From assembly GCA_963819695.1 (NCBI GenBank), contig CAWFXD010000002.1, positions 124,001 through 188,000 of the forward strand: a DNA stretch of 64,000 nt, given 5' to 3'. The stretch comes from DASZIT01 sp963819695. GTDB taxonomy: Bacteria > Actinomycetota > Acidimicrobiia > Acidimicrobiales > RAAP-2. This document shows, piece by piece, positions 7,845-15,969 of this stretch. The notes beneath the pieces are model-generated. The model had not been told where the DNA came from. It did no database searches and saw only the letters and a program-made list of their open reading frames with translations. The first letter of the stretch is position 1; every line of letters begins with the position of its first letter. The position numbers and the translations under genes were made by a program.

Positions 7845-9159
7845 GGACTCCCGGTCTGCCGAGCTGTTCGAGCGCGCCCAACGGGTGATTCCCGGTGGGG
7901 TGAACTCACCGGTGAGATCGTTCCGGTCGGTCGGCGGGCATCCCTACTTCGTGGCTCGGGGCGAGGGCGCGTCGGTGTGGGATGCCGATGGGAACCAGCT
8001 CCTCGACTTCGTCCAGAGCTACGGTGCCTCGCTGTTGGGGCACGCGCACCCGGTGGTGGTGGAGGCGGTGCGAGCCGCCGCCGGTCGCGGTACCACCTAC
8101 GGCGCGCCCACGGAAGGTGAAGTCCTCCTGGCCGAGGCCATCTGCGCTCGGGTCGAAGGTTGTGACCAGGTTCGGCTGGTGTCGTCGGGGACCGAGGCGG
8201 CGATGAGCGCCATCCGGGTGGCCCGCGGCAAGACCGGTCGGTCCCGGATCGTGAAATTCGCCGGCTGTTATCACGGTCACTCCGACGGGCTGCTGGCCGG
8301 AGGGGGCAGCGGGGTGGCCACCCTCGGGTTGCCCGATTCCGCCGGGGTGCCTCCGGCGGCGGTGGCGGAGACCATCGTGGTCCCCTACAACGCAGTCCCC
8401 GAGCTCGACGAGCAGGTGGCCTGTGTGATCGTCGAACCGGTGGCCGCCAACATGGGGCTGATCGCGCCGGTCGAGGGATTCCTCGAAGGTTTGCGGCGGG
8501 CGTGTGACGCCGCCGGGGCGTTGCTGATCTTCGACGAGGTCATCACCGGGTTCCGACTCGGTGAGGGGGGAGCATCGGCCTGGTCGGGCGTGCGTCCGGA
8601 CCTCTGGTGCTTCGGCAAGGTGATCGGCGGTGGGTTGCCGGTCGGGGCCTTCGGCGGCCGGCGGGACGTCTTGGAGGTCCTGGCGCCCAATGGGCCGGTG
8701 TATCAGGCCGGCACCCTGTCGGGGAACCCGTTGGCCACCGCCGCCGGGCTGGCGGTACTGGGGGAGGTGGACGCCAAGTCGTACGCGGCGCTTTCCGACC
8801 GGGTGGCGTCCTTCGGTGCCGGCCTGGAGAAGGTGCTGAACGAGGCGTTGCAGCACACCGGTCACCGGCACGACGGCGTCGCCATCGAGGCGCGGGTGCC
8901 GGTGGTCGGCCCACTGCTGGGCCTGTTTTTCGTCCCCCAGGGTTCGGGTCCGATCCTCGACTACGACGACGCGATGGGGTCGGCGAGCACCGGGCTGTAT
9001 GCCCGGTTCTTCCGGTCGATGCTCGAACGACGGGTGGCCCTGGCGCCCGGTCCCTATGAGATCGCCTTCACCTCGATGGCCCACCGCCAACAAGACCTCG
9101 AACGAACGGTCGAGGTCGCCGGCGAGGCCATGGCCGACGTGGTGGCCACCGCCCCCTGA
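7837..9159 (+). CDS. hemL: Glutamate-1-semialdehyde 2,1-aminomutase
   Basis: HemL converts the HemA product to 5-aminolevulinate using PLP. About 440 residues, normal for the family. Visible are the N-terminal IPGGVNSPVRSF, the SSGTEAAMSAIRVARG cofactor-phosphate segment, the IVKFAGCYHGHSD motif, the IFDEVITGFR aspartate that contacts the PLP ring nitrogen, and the Schiff-base lysine in FGKVIGGGLPVGAFGG. The GTG at 7837 is chosen because it overlaps the hemB stop and gives a typical N-terminus. It is the last gene of the rex-hem cluster. Confidence 0.95.
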   Translation: MAEDSRSAELFERAQRVIPGGVNSPVRSFRSVGGHPYFVARGEGASVWDADGNQLLDFVQSYGASLLGHAHPVVVEAVRAAAGRGTTYGAPTEGEVLLAEAICARVEGCDQVRLVSSGTEAAMSAIRVARGKTGRSRIVKFAGCYHGHSDGLLAGGGSGVATLGLPDSAGVPPAAVAETIVVPYNAVPELDEQVACVIVEPVAANMGLIAPVEGFLEGLRRACDAAGALLIFDEVITGFRLGEGGASAWSGVRPDLWCFGKVIGGGLPVGAFGGRRDVLEVLAPNGPVYQAGTLSGNPLATAAGLAVLGEVDAKSYAALSDRVASFGAGLEKVLNEALQHTGHRHDGVAIEARVPVVGPLLGLFFVPQGSGPILDYDDAMGSASTGLYARFFRSMLERRVALAPGPYEIAFTSMAHRQQDLERTVEVAGEAMADVVATAP

Positions 9160-9254
9160 GCCCCGGCTCCTCCCGCCGGCTCGGACCGCGGGCAGGGAGC
9201 TCGGCGCGGTCGGGGGAGGGCGGCACCGAGGGCGGTCCGTTCTCGACCCGCCAT

Positions 9255-9260
9255 TAGGGT
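9255..9260 (+). promoter_or_regulatory. -10 box upstream of the first PH-like membrane protein
   Basis: TAGGGT lies 67 bases before ATG 9328, inside the 168-base gap after hemL. GAGGA at 9314-9318 provides the ribosome site nine bases before the ATG. No good -35 is seen. Confidence 0.35.
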
Positions 9261-9327
9261 TGGCGGAGACGAGGTGGCCGGTCGGGGGAATGGGCCGGTC
9301 ATTTCAGGAGATCGAGGACAACGCCGC

Positions 9328-10824
9328 ATGTCGGGACCCACCGAGCACGACAACGAAGCACCAACGGGGCAGGTCCGGCCGGGGCGGGGACCGGCCCCGG
9401 TTCCCGGCGCCGGACAATCCGCCGGGCCGGCCCGACTTCGATTCGACGGCGCGTTGCTGGTCGGATCCGTCGAACAGGGAACCGCCACGGTGGCAGATCT
9501 GACATTGCTGGTGGACGAGCAGGCGGTGACCATCACCAGCCGTCAACCGCCGGATCAGCGGATCGTGCCGTGGTCGGCCATCACCAACGTCTGGTGCGGC
9601 CCAACCGGGGTCGACTCGACCGGTCGGACCGCCACACCCCTCGACATCACTTCCGCGAATCGAACCGTGCGCTTTCTCCTCTATGGCGATCGGGCGCCTG
9701 CGGCCCAGATATCGCAGCTGCGGTCTTGGTTGCCGTTGTGGCAGATGGGCCCGCCGCCGCAACCGGCGATCTCCAACCCCCTGAGCGCTCCGTTGCCGCC
9801 CTTCGCCGCCCCACCACCGCCAGCGTTCCCACCTCCCGGTCGCCCCGGGTGGACACCGATCCCGTACGGCACCCCGCCGCCACCCTCCTACGGCGTCTAC
9901 CCGCTGTCACCCTTCGTGCCGCCGCCGCCCCTCGGCCTCCCACCGGGGTTCGCACCACCCCCACGCCGCCGCCGCTTCCGCCGCCCGGCCACCCTGGTGA
10001 TCGCCCTCGGCCTCATCGTGGCCGGAGGCGGGCTGGCGGCGGTTCTCCTGGCGGTGGCCGACCACAATCCGCCGTCGAAATCGAACGCCACCCGCACGGT
10101 CTCGCCGGATCAGGGCCTGGCCAACCGGCTGATGTTGACGGCCAAGGACCTTCCCGCCGGGTGGCAGGCCGGCGACAACCGCGGGGGAGCCAGTCACCAC
10201 GACCTGGCCGTCGAGGACCAGATCAACAAGACATTCAACCAATGCATGTCGATCACCGCCGACCAGGGCAATGTCGCCCTGGGTGGACAGGCGGCGGATC
10301 AGACCGCGCAGGCGGCCTCCCCGCCATTTCTGGCTCCCACCGCGACGGCACCCGGCGGATCGGCCACCGCCCCCGGCGCCCAAGGCGGCCAGGGGTTGAC
10401 CCTCGAGCTCCAGACCGATGCCAACATCGTCAAGACCCACGCCGACGAGCAACGGGACTTCACCTTGTTCACCAGCCCCAAGTTCCCGTCGTGCAATGCC
10501 GCGGCTGTCGCCGCCGCCGTGCAACTCGGGTTGAACGACGCCACGGGGGGCAATGCCTCCGCGGGTCCGGCCACCGCCAAGGTGGTCGCGTTGGTGGCCC
10601 CCCGAGGCGAGCAGGTCATGGGCGTCACCATGCAGTTCACCATCAGCGACGGGACGATCCAGATTCCCACCGAGGTCGACCAGCTGCTCGTCGGCACCAG
10701 CCGGACCGAGGCACAGCTGCAGGCGCTCGCCATCGGCGCCCAGTTCCCCTCGGACGTGCTCTCGGCGGCGGTCTCGACGTTCGAACTCCGGGTGGCGGAC
10801 CAGGGGACGGGAACCACCGCCTGA
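9328..10824 (+). CDS. PH-like, proline-rich, single-pass membrane protein (paralog 1)
   Basis: A 498-residue protein of unrecognised family. An N-terminal beta-rich domain (about residues 30-130) ends in GRTATPLDITSANRTVRFLL, close to a segment of the next gene and reminiscent of bacterial PH-like domains. Residues about 145-215 are rich in Pro, with Phe and Tyr. A basic RRRRFRR precedes one membrane helix (about 221-245). The outside part contains LTAKDLPAGW, then Cys306 and Cys389, the only pair positioned for a disulfide, and ends in beta-type sequence. Its nearest relative here is the adjacent gene, so they arose by duplication. The layout resembles membrane-anchored sensors without a kinase; no activity can be assigned. 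Confidence 0.8.
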   Translation: MSGPTEHDNEAPTGQVRPGRGPAPVPGAGQSAGPARLRFDGALLVGSVEQGTATVADLTLLVDEQAVTITSRQPPDQRIVPWSAITNVWCGPTGVDSTGRTATPLDITSANRTVRFLLYGDRAPAAQISQLRSWLPLWQMGPPPQPAISNPLSAPLPPFAAPPPPAFPPPGRPGWTPIPYGTPPPPSYGVYPLSPFVPPPPLGLPPGFAPPPRRRRFRRPATLVIALGLIVAGGGLAAVLLAVADHNPPSKSNATRTVSPDQGLANRLMLTAKDLPAGWQAGDNRGGASHHDLAVEDQINKTFNQCMSITADQGNVALGGQAADQTAQAASPPFLAPTATAPGGSATAPGAQGGQGLTLELQTDANIVKTHADEQRDFTLFTSPKFPSCNAAAVAAAVQLGLNDATGGNASAGPATAKVVALVAPRGEQVMGVTMQFTISDGTIQIPTEVDQLLVGTSRTEAQLQALAIGAQFPSDVLSAAVSTFELRVADQGTGTTA

Positions 10825-10849
10825 ATTCCTGAACGTTCAGGCCTACGAT
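10821..10849 (+). promoter_or_regulatory. Promoter with a 14-bp palindrome in its spacer
   Basis: CTGAAT (10821-10826) and TACGAT (10844-10849) are spaced by 17 bases as -35 and -10. The perfect palindrome CCTGAACGTTCAGG (10828-10841) fills the spacer, a classic place for an operator. Split half-sites TGAACG (10923-10928) and CGTTCA (10956-10961) recur further down the same gap. The core differs from the Rex site and from the actinobacterial LexA box, in which the half-sites are further apart. Confidence 0.5.
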
Positions 10850-11055
10850 CTGGGAGTTCGCCCGACCGCTGCCCGGCGGCAAATTGCGCATGTCCACACC
10901 CACCGGTCGAATTAGGCCAGTATGAACGGGTACTTTGAGCTGTTATTCCGGTGCTCGTTCACCCAGCGGAGACGATCCGAGAGTGGCGGTCGGAACAAGG
11001 TCGGAACCAAAAGGGGGTCCCGTTGGCGGTCCCCCGTGGATAAAAGGAGTCGTAG

Positions 11056-12624
11056 ATGGCTGTCGGAGCAATGGACCTGCCTCCCGAGGGAATGTTGCTT
11101 GGTGGGGTGGCGCTGGCGGGTGACCCGGCCCGGGGCATCGAAACCACTGAAGGTTTGAGCCTTCTGTTCACGACCAAGGGAATCACTGTCAAGGGCGACG
11201 ATCCGGCCACCGAGCGGCACTTCGCCTGGTCCGGACTGGATGCGGCCTCGTGCCACGGCGAAGTCCAGCGGGGCGCTGGTCGCACGGCCACCCCCTTGGA
11301 GCTCACCTCCGCCGGCCAGACGATTCAGTTCCTGCTCCCCAGCGAGACCGTCTCCCCCGGGCAGGCCGCCTACCTCGACCAGGCCCTCCCGGCCTGGCTG
11401 GAGCGCTACCGCGGGGCCGACGCGCCTCCGACCGCGGCGGCCGCGGCCGCGGCCGCCGCCGAGGCGGCGCCAGGACGCGCCACCCCGACCGGGTCCCCTT
11501 CGACCCCGACCCCACCGGCTCCTCCCACCCCGACGGCCAAAGCTCCGACCCCGCCGGCCCCGGCGACGCCGGCGGCGACTCCGGCGCCGCCCGCCCCGGC
11601 TTCGCCACCGCTGCCCCGGTCTGCCCCGTCGGCCGCCGCCGCCGCCGTCATGGTGCCTCCGTCGACGAGGGCGGAGGAGCACATCGATCCGGAGACCGGC
11701 ACCCTTCGGCGGGGGGATCCGTTGAGCAGCGCCGGCAATCGGGGTTCCGAGGGTGAATCGAGGGCGGAACGCAAGAAGGCCAGAGCCGCGGCCAAGGCCG
11801 CCGGAGTCCCGGCCGGCGATGAAGGCGTCGGCGGCAAGACGGCCGCCACCAACCGACGCACCCTGACAATTCTGATTGTGGTTCTGGTCATCATCGTGGT
11901 CGCTGCCTTGGTCTACGAGTTGACCAAGAACAAGAACTCCAGTAGCAGCACCACGACCACGGTGAGCTCGGCATCGGCGACGGTGGACAAGGCTCTGGCT
12001 TCCAGCGCGAATCTGCAGTTGAGCGATCTCCCGAGCGGATGGACACAGGCACTGGGTTCGGCCCCGTCGATTTCGGTGACCAGCTCCGCCGGTACCGCCA
12101 CCCAGAAGCCGCCCACCACCGCCTTCGCCACCTGCGTGGGCGCCCCGGCCGCCACCATCGGACAGGTGTTCGGAAATACACCGTCGTCCGATGAAACGGT
12201 GGCTTCAACGTCTCCGGTGTTTCAGGAGACGGCCGACAACACCATCGAGATGCAGTCGGCGGTGAACATCGTCCGGTCATCGGCCAACGCCAGATCCGAT
12301 GCCACCGTGTTCACCAAGTCCGGCTTCCTCAATTGCTTCACCAACTTCCAGGCCGCGTCGGCCGCGGCCCTGGTTCCCGGCACCACCGCCACCGTCCAGC
12401 AGGTACAGATCCCCGCCCCGAGGGGTGGGGTGGCCTACGGCTTCATCACCACCTTCACCGTTCCCACCCAGGGGACCCGGGTGGTGGGTGACGCCTACGT
12501 GTTCGGTGGTCGGGTCGAGGCGACCCTCCAGCCGTCGACCCATGGACCCGACGTGCCGTCCGACGCCTTCAACTCTGCCTACCACGGCATGCTCGGCCGG
12601 ATCTCCGCCGACGCCGGCAAGTAG
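11056..12624 (+). CDS. PH-like, Pro/Ala-rich, single-pass membrane protein (paralog 2)
   Basis: A 522-residue paralog of the preceding gene. The N-terminal domain includes GRTATPLELTSAGQTIQFLL (about residues 76-95). A long linker follows with a ten-alanine run and Pro-Thr-Ala repeats (about 116-195). A basic, charged stretch with RAERKKARAAAKAAG precedes the membrane helix (about 270-290). A Ser/Thr run leads into the outside domain with LQLSDLPSGW, Cys360 and Cys427. Architecture and cysteine placement match the first protein although linkers differ. AGGAGT at 11045-11050 sits five bases before the ATG. The gene has its own upstream region of 231 bases. Function unknown. Confidence 0.8.
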   Translation: MAVGAMDLPPEGMLLGGVALAGDPARGIETTEGLSLLFTTKGITVKGDDPATERHFAWSGLDAASCHGEVQRGAGRTATPLELTSAGQTIQFLLPSETVSPGQAAYLDQALPAWLERYRGADAPPTAAAAAAAAAEAAPGRATPTGSPSTPTPPAPPTPTAKAPTPPAPATPAATPAPPAPASPPLPRSAPSAAAAAVMVPPSTRAEEHIDPETGTLRRGDPLSSAGNRGSEGESRAERKKARAAAKAAGVPAGDEGVGGKTAATNRRTLTILIVVLVIIVVAALVYELTKNKNSSSSTTTTVSSASATVDKALASSANLQLSDLPSGWTQALGSAPSISVTSSAGTATQKPPTTAFATCVGAPAATIGQVFGNTPSSDETVASTSPVFQETADNTIEMQSAVNIVRSSANARSDATVFTKSGFLNCFTNFQAASAAALVPGTTATVQQVQIPAPRGGVAYGFITTFTVPTQGTRVVGDAYVFGGRVEATLQPSTHGPDVPSDAFNSAYHGMLGRISADAGK

Positions 12625-12641
12625 GCCGGAGCCGGCCGGCG

Positions 12642-14000
12642 TCAGACGGGTTCGGGGACCAGGTGGGCCAGGGTGGCCATCGCCCGGTAGGCGGCCTCGG
12701 CCGGGCCCACCTCGTCCGGTCGCACCAGGTTGGCCATGATCCGGAGGATCCAGGTCATCAACGACTCCGAGTACATCCCGGTGCCCACGCACAGCTTCAT
12801 CAACTCCGGTTGGCTGATCATCCGGACGAACGCCCGGGCCACCCGGAAGTAGAGGCCGTAGGCGTCCTCGAGCCGCGTCTCGTACCGTTCGAGGGCGGCG
12901 TAGCCGTCGCCGCTGAGGGCCTCGCCGAGTGACGCCGCCGCCAGGCGACCGGTCTCGTACCCGTAGGAGATGCCCTCCCCGTTGAACGGGTTGATCGAAC
13001 CGCCGGCGTCCCCGACCACCAGGGTGGTGGCGCCGATGCGGGGACCCACGGTGAGGCCCATGGGCAGCTTGCCCCCGGTGGGCGGGCCCAGGCAGGTTTC
13101 GGGGGACAGCCCCCATCCCTTGGGCGCCCAGTTCACAAAATGGTCCATGAGGGTGGAGGTGTTCACGCCTTTCCAGCGGTGGTCGGTGGACAACAGGCCC
13201 ACCCCCACGTTGACCCGTCCGTCGCCCATCGGGAAGATCCAGCCGTAGCCCGGGACCACATTCCCGTCGCCGTCCCGGATGTCGAGGTGGGACTCGATGA
13301 ACGGATCGTCGTGCATCGGCGAGGTGTAGTAACCGCGCAGGGCCATCCCCATCGGCCGGGTGCGGTTTCTCGAGGTGCCGAGCGCCCGCCCGAAGCGGGA
13401 GTTGGCGCCGTCGGCGACCACCACGTAGCGGGCCCGGACCTCCCGGGTGGCACCGGTCGCCTTGTCCTTGACAACCGCGCCCACACATGACGGCAGCCGT
13501 GACGCCGCCGCCGGCGGCGGGGAGGTGACCGCCACCCGGTCGAGTCCGTCCTCCTGGACGATCGGCTCGACCGCCTCGGTGCCCTGCCACACGGTGGCCC
13601 CGGCCTTGGCCGCCCGCTCGTTGACGATGGCGTCGAGATCATGGCGGGTGATCACGTAGCCGTAGGAGGGAAAGCTCGGGTGATCCGGCCAGTCGAGCTC
13701 GAGGACCTTGCCGTAGGCGAGGGCCCGGAGGCCGGCGTAGCGATGGGCGCCGCTGAGGGCGCTTTCGAGGCCCATATCGGCAAGTTGGCGGACGGCCCGG
13801 GGGGTCAGCCCGTCCCCACAGGTCTTTTCGCGGGGGAACACCTTCTTTTCGACCAGGGCCACGTCCCAGCCGGCTTCGGCCAGCCAGTAGGCACACGAGG
13901 AACCCGCCGGACCGCCGCCCACCACCAGGACGTCGTAGAGATGGCCAGGGTCATCGGGGCCGCCAGGCGTGGCCTCGGCGGCTCGGGAAGAGGAAGTCAC
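12642..14000 (-). CDS. Geranylgeranyl reductase family flavoprotein, probable menaquinone reductase
   Basis: A 452-residue FAD enzyme. The Rossmann motif VVGGGPAGSSCAYWLAEAG is followed by the family signature FPREKTCGDGLTPRAV, the VVADGANSRFGR segment and the second FAD motif VVGDAGGSINPFNGEGI. Members reduce isoprenoid double bonds; mycobacterial MenJ saturates one isoprene of menaquinone. The gene lies divergently beside the nuo operon, whose product reduces menaquinone, so a role on the quinone tail is the best guess over chlorophyll- or archaeal-lipid-type substrates. GTG at 14000 lies eight bases after TACGAT. The gene ends 17 bases from the convergent paralog 2. Confidence 0.85.
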   Translation of the reverse strand: MTSSSRAAEATPGGPDDPGHLYDVLVVGGGPAGSSCAYWLAEAGWDVALVEKKVFPREKTCGDGLTPRAVRQLADMGLESALSGAHRYAGLRALAYGKVLELDWPDHPSFPSYGYVITRHDLDAIVNERAAKAGATVWQGTEAVEPIVQEDGLDRVAVTSPPPAAASRLPSCVGAVVKDKATGATREVRARYVVVADGANSRFGRALGTSRNRTRPMGMALRGYYTSPMHDDPFIESHLDIRDGDGNVVPGYGWIFPMGDGRVNVGVGLLSTDHRWKGVNTSTLMDHFVNWAPKGWGLSPETCLGPPTGGKLPMGLTVGPRIGATTLVVGDAGGSINPFNGEGISYGYETGRLAAASLGEALSGDGYAALERYETRLEDAYGLYFRVARAFVRMISQPELMKLCVGTGMYSESLMTWILRIMANLVRPDEVGPAEAAYRAMATLAHLVPEPV

Positions 14001-14145
14001 AACACCTCATCGTACGCCGGGGTCCGCCGGACGGTGACACCGGCCCACCCAGGCCGGCGCCGGGGTCCGCCTCCCGGCGTTCGACGGTCTCCGGGCCGGC
14101 GCGTCGATGTGCCCAGCGGAACCGGCGCGTGGTAAAACGACCCCA
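14001..14145. promoter_or_regulatory. Divergent promoter region for the reductase and the nuo operon
   Basis: On the minus strand TACGAT (14014-14009) is eight bases from GTG 14000. On the plus strand TAAAAC (14133-14138) is seven bases from GTG 14146. Neither start has a strong ribosome site (GAGGTG in the first spacer is possible), so both transcripts may be leaderless. I find no Rex operator in this gap. Confidence 0.45.
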
Positions 14146-14697
14146 GTGGACGACTACCTCCCGATCTTTCTCCTCATCCTGCTGGGGTTCCTGTTCGCGG
14201 CTGTCTCCTTCGTGGGCTCGGCCATGCTGGCCCCCAAAAAGCGCCCGACCGCGGCCAAGATCGCCCCCTACGAGTGCGGCATCGTGCCCACCGTCGAGCC
14301 GCCCACCCGGTTTCCGGTGCGGTTCTACCTGGTGGCGATGATCTTCATCATCTTCGACATCGAGATCGTCTTCCTCTATCCGTTCGCGGTGATCTTCCGC
14401 CAGCTGCGGTCGTTCGGTCTCGTCGAGGTGCTGGTCTTCGCGGCCATCGTCTTCATCTCCTTCCTGTTCCTGGTGAGCAACGGGGCCCTGACCTGGGGAC
14501 CGGCCAAGACGTTGGTGCGGGCGATGCCGTCCCGCACCTCGGAATCGACCATCGCCCGCATCACCGCCGGCCCGGGGGGGCCCGGCGGGCACCGCGATCC
14601 ATCGGGCCCCGGCCCCGGCGGCTCCCCGACCACCGATCCCGTCCCCCCGACCACCGGCGATCCGGCCGCTCCGGCCGGACCCGTCCGGGCCGCGTAG
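14146..14697 (+). CDS. nuoA: NADH-quinone oxidoreductase subunit A
   Basis: Small membrane subunit of complex I. Three helices are seen: LPIFLLILLGFLFAAVSF, then FYLVAMIFIIFDIEIVFLYP with the conserved acidic DIE, then VLVFAAIVFISFLFLV. The loop motif KIAPYECGI is typical. About 183 residues from GTG 14146, longer than usual NuoA (about 120) because of a Gly/Pro-rich C-terminal tail of some 50 residues. It opens the nuoA-N operon; nuoB starts 19 bases after its stop with GGAAGG ahead of the ATG. Confidence 0.95.
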   Translation: MDDYLPIFLLILLGFLFAAVSFVGSAMLAPKKRPTAAKIAPYECGIVPTVEPPTRFPVRFYLVAMIFIIFDIEIVFLYPFAVIFRQLRSFGLVEVLVFAAIVFISFLFLVSNGALTWGPAKTLVRAMPSRTSESTIARITAGPGGPGGHRDPSGPGPGGSPTTDPVPPTTGDPAAPAGPVRAA

Positions 14698-14716
14698 AGC
14701 GGAAGGATCCTTCGTC

Positions 14717-15388
14717 ATGGGACTTGAAGACCTCCAGCACAATTTCCTGACCGGCCGGCTCGAGGACCTGGTGAAGTGGGCGCGTACCTATTCGATGTGG
14801 CCGGCCACCTTCGGCCTGGCCTGCTGCGCCATCGAGATGATGTCAGTGGGGGCGGCCGACTTCGACCTGGCCCGGTTCGGCATGGAGGTGTTCCGGGCGT
14901 CGCCCCGCCAGGCCGACCTGATGATCGTGGCCGGTCGGGTGTCCCAGAAGATGGCGCCGGTCCTCCGCCAGGTCTACGACCAGATGATGGAGCCCAAGTG
15001 GGTGCTGTCGATGGGGGTGTGCGCCAGCAGCGGCGGCATGTTCAACAACTACGCCATCGTCCAGGGCGTGGACCAGATCGTGCCGGTCGACGTTTACGCC
15101 CCCGGGTGCCCGCCGACGCCGGAAACCCTGATGCACGCCATCCTCACCCTCCACGAGAAGGTGCGGACCAACGACATCACCCGCCGCCCGGGGCGCTACA
15201 CACCGACCATGCCCGACGGCCGGGGCGTGCGCAGCCTGGCCGCCGACGAGGGCGCGGACACCGACGACAACCGCACCCACGCCGACGAAGAGACCTCGGG
15301 GTGGACCCCGGATCGGCCCGACGCCGTCCACGTGGGCACCCCCAAGCGCAATCCGGTCATCGCCCGCAGCGTGGGAGAGCCCCTGTGA
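14717..15388 (+). CDS. nuoB: NADH-quinone oxidoreductase subunit B
   Basis: Carries the last Fe-S cluster, N2, which hands electrons to menaquinone. The four cluster cysteines are visible: the adjacent pair in GLACCAIEMM, one in SMGVCASSGG and one in YAPGCPPTPE. The quinone-site loop with ATFGLA is normal. The 223-residue protein has an extra hydrophilic C-terminal tail of about 50 residues rich in Asp, Glu and Arg. Its stop overlaps the GTG start of nuoC. Confidence 0.96.
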   Translation: MGLEDLQHNFLTGRLEDLVKWARTYSMWPATFGLACCAIEMMSVGAADFDLARFGMEVFRASPRQADLMIVAGRVSQKMAPVLRQVYDQMMEPKWVLSMGVCASSGGMFNNYAIVQGVDQIVPVDVYAPGCPPTPETLMHAILTLHEKVRTNDITRRPGRYTPTMPDGRGVRSLAADEGADTDDNRTHADEETSGWTPDRPDAVHVGTPKRNPVIARSVGEPL

Positions 15389-15969
15389 GTGCGGCCGACA
15401 CCCCCGAGGCGGCGGAGGCCACCGAGCCGTCTTCCACCCACACCGGTCCGGTGGCCCCGATCGAGGGCCCGGCCGGAACCGCCGGCCTCAGCGACTCGGG
15501 GGGTGGCCGCTCCCGGGTTCCCGGGCGCCCGGTCCAGGAGATCGTCTTCCCGACCCGAGACCAGTACGTCGGGGTGGTGGGGGAATACCGCCGGGACGGG
15601 TTCGAGATGTGCGCCGACCTCTGCGGGGTCGACTACCTGACCCACTTCAACCGGCACCTGCCCGACGGGGTGGCCCGGGAGCGGTTCGAGGTCGTGGTCA
15701 ACCTGTTGTCGCTGAGCCAGGCCAAGCGGGTGCGGTTGCGGGTGCAGGTCCCGGAGTCGGACCTGGTGGTGGCTTCGATCTTCGACATCTATCCCGGAGT
15801 CGAGGCCATGGAGCGCGAGGCCTTCGACATGTTCGGGATTATCTTCGACGGCCATCCCGACCTGACCCGGATCCTGATGCCCGAGGACTGGGAGGGCCAT
15901 CCCCTCCGCAAGGACTACGGGGTGGGCCGGGTGCCGGTGCAATTCAAGGGTGCCCCGGGGCCGAGATGA
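15385..15969 (+). CDS. nuoC: NADH-quinone oxidoreductase subunit C
   Basis: Peripheral-arm subunit of about 194 residues from GTG 15385. After an N-terminal Ala/Pro/Gly extension of about 50 residues, the family core follows: FEMCADLCGVDYL, FEVVVNLLSL, SIFDIYPGVEAMEREAFDM-like sequence with the invariant ERE, and PEDWEGHPLRKDY. The C-terminus is short. It is a separate gene, not fused to nuoD. Start and stop both overlap the neighbours by four bases. Confidence 0.95.
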   Translation: MSAADTPEAAEATEPSSTHTGPVAPIEGPAGTAGLSDSGGGRSRVPGRPVQEIVFPTRDQYVGVVGEYRRDGFEMCADLCGVDYLTHFNRHLPDGVARERFEVVVNLLSLSQAKRVRLRVQVPESDLVVASIFDIYPGVEAMEREAFDMFGIIFDGHPDLTRILMPEDWEGHPLRKDYGVGRVPVQFKGAPGPR

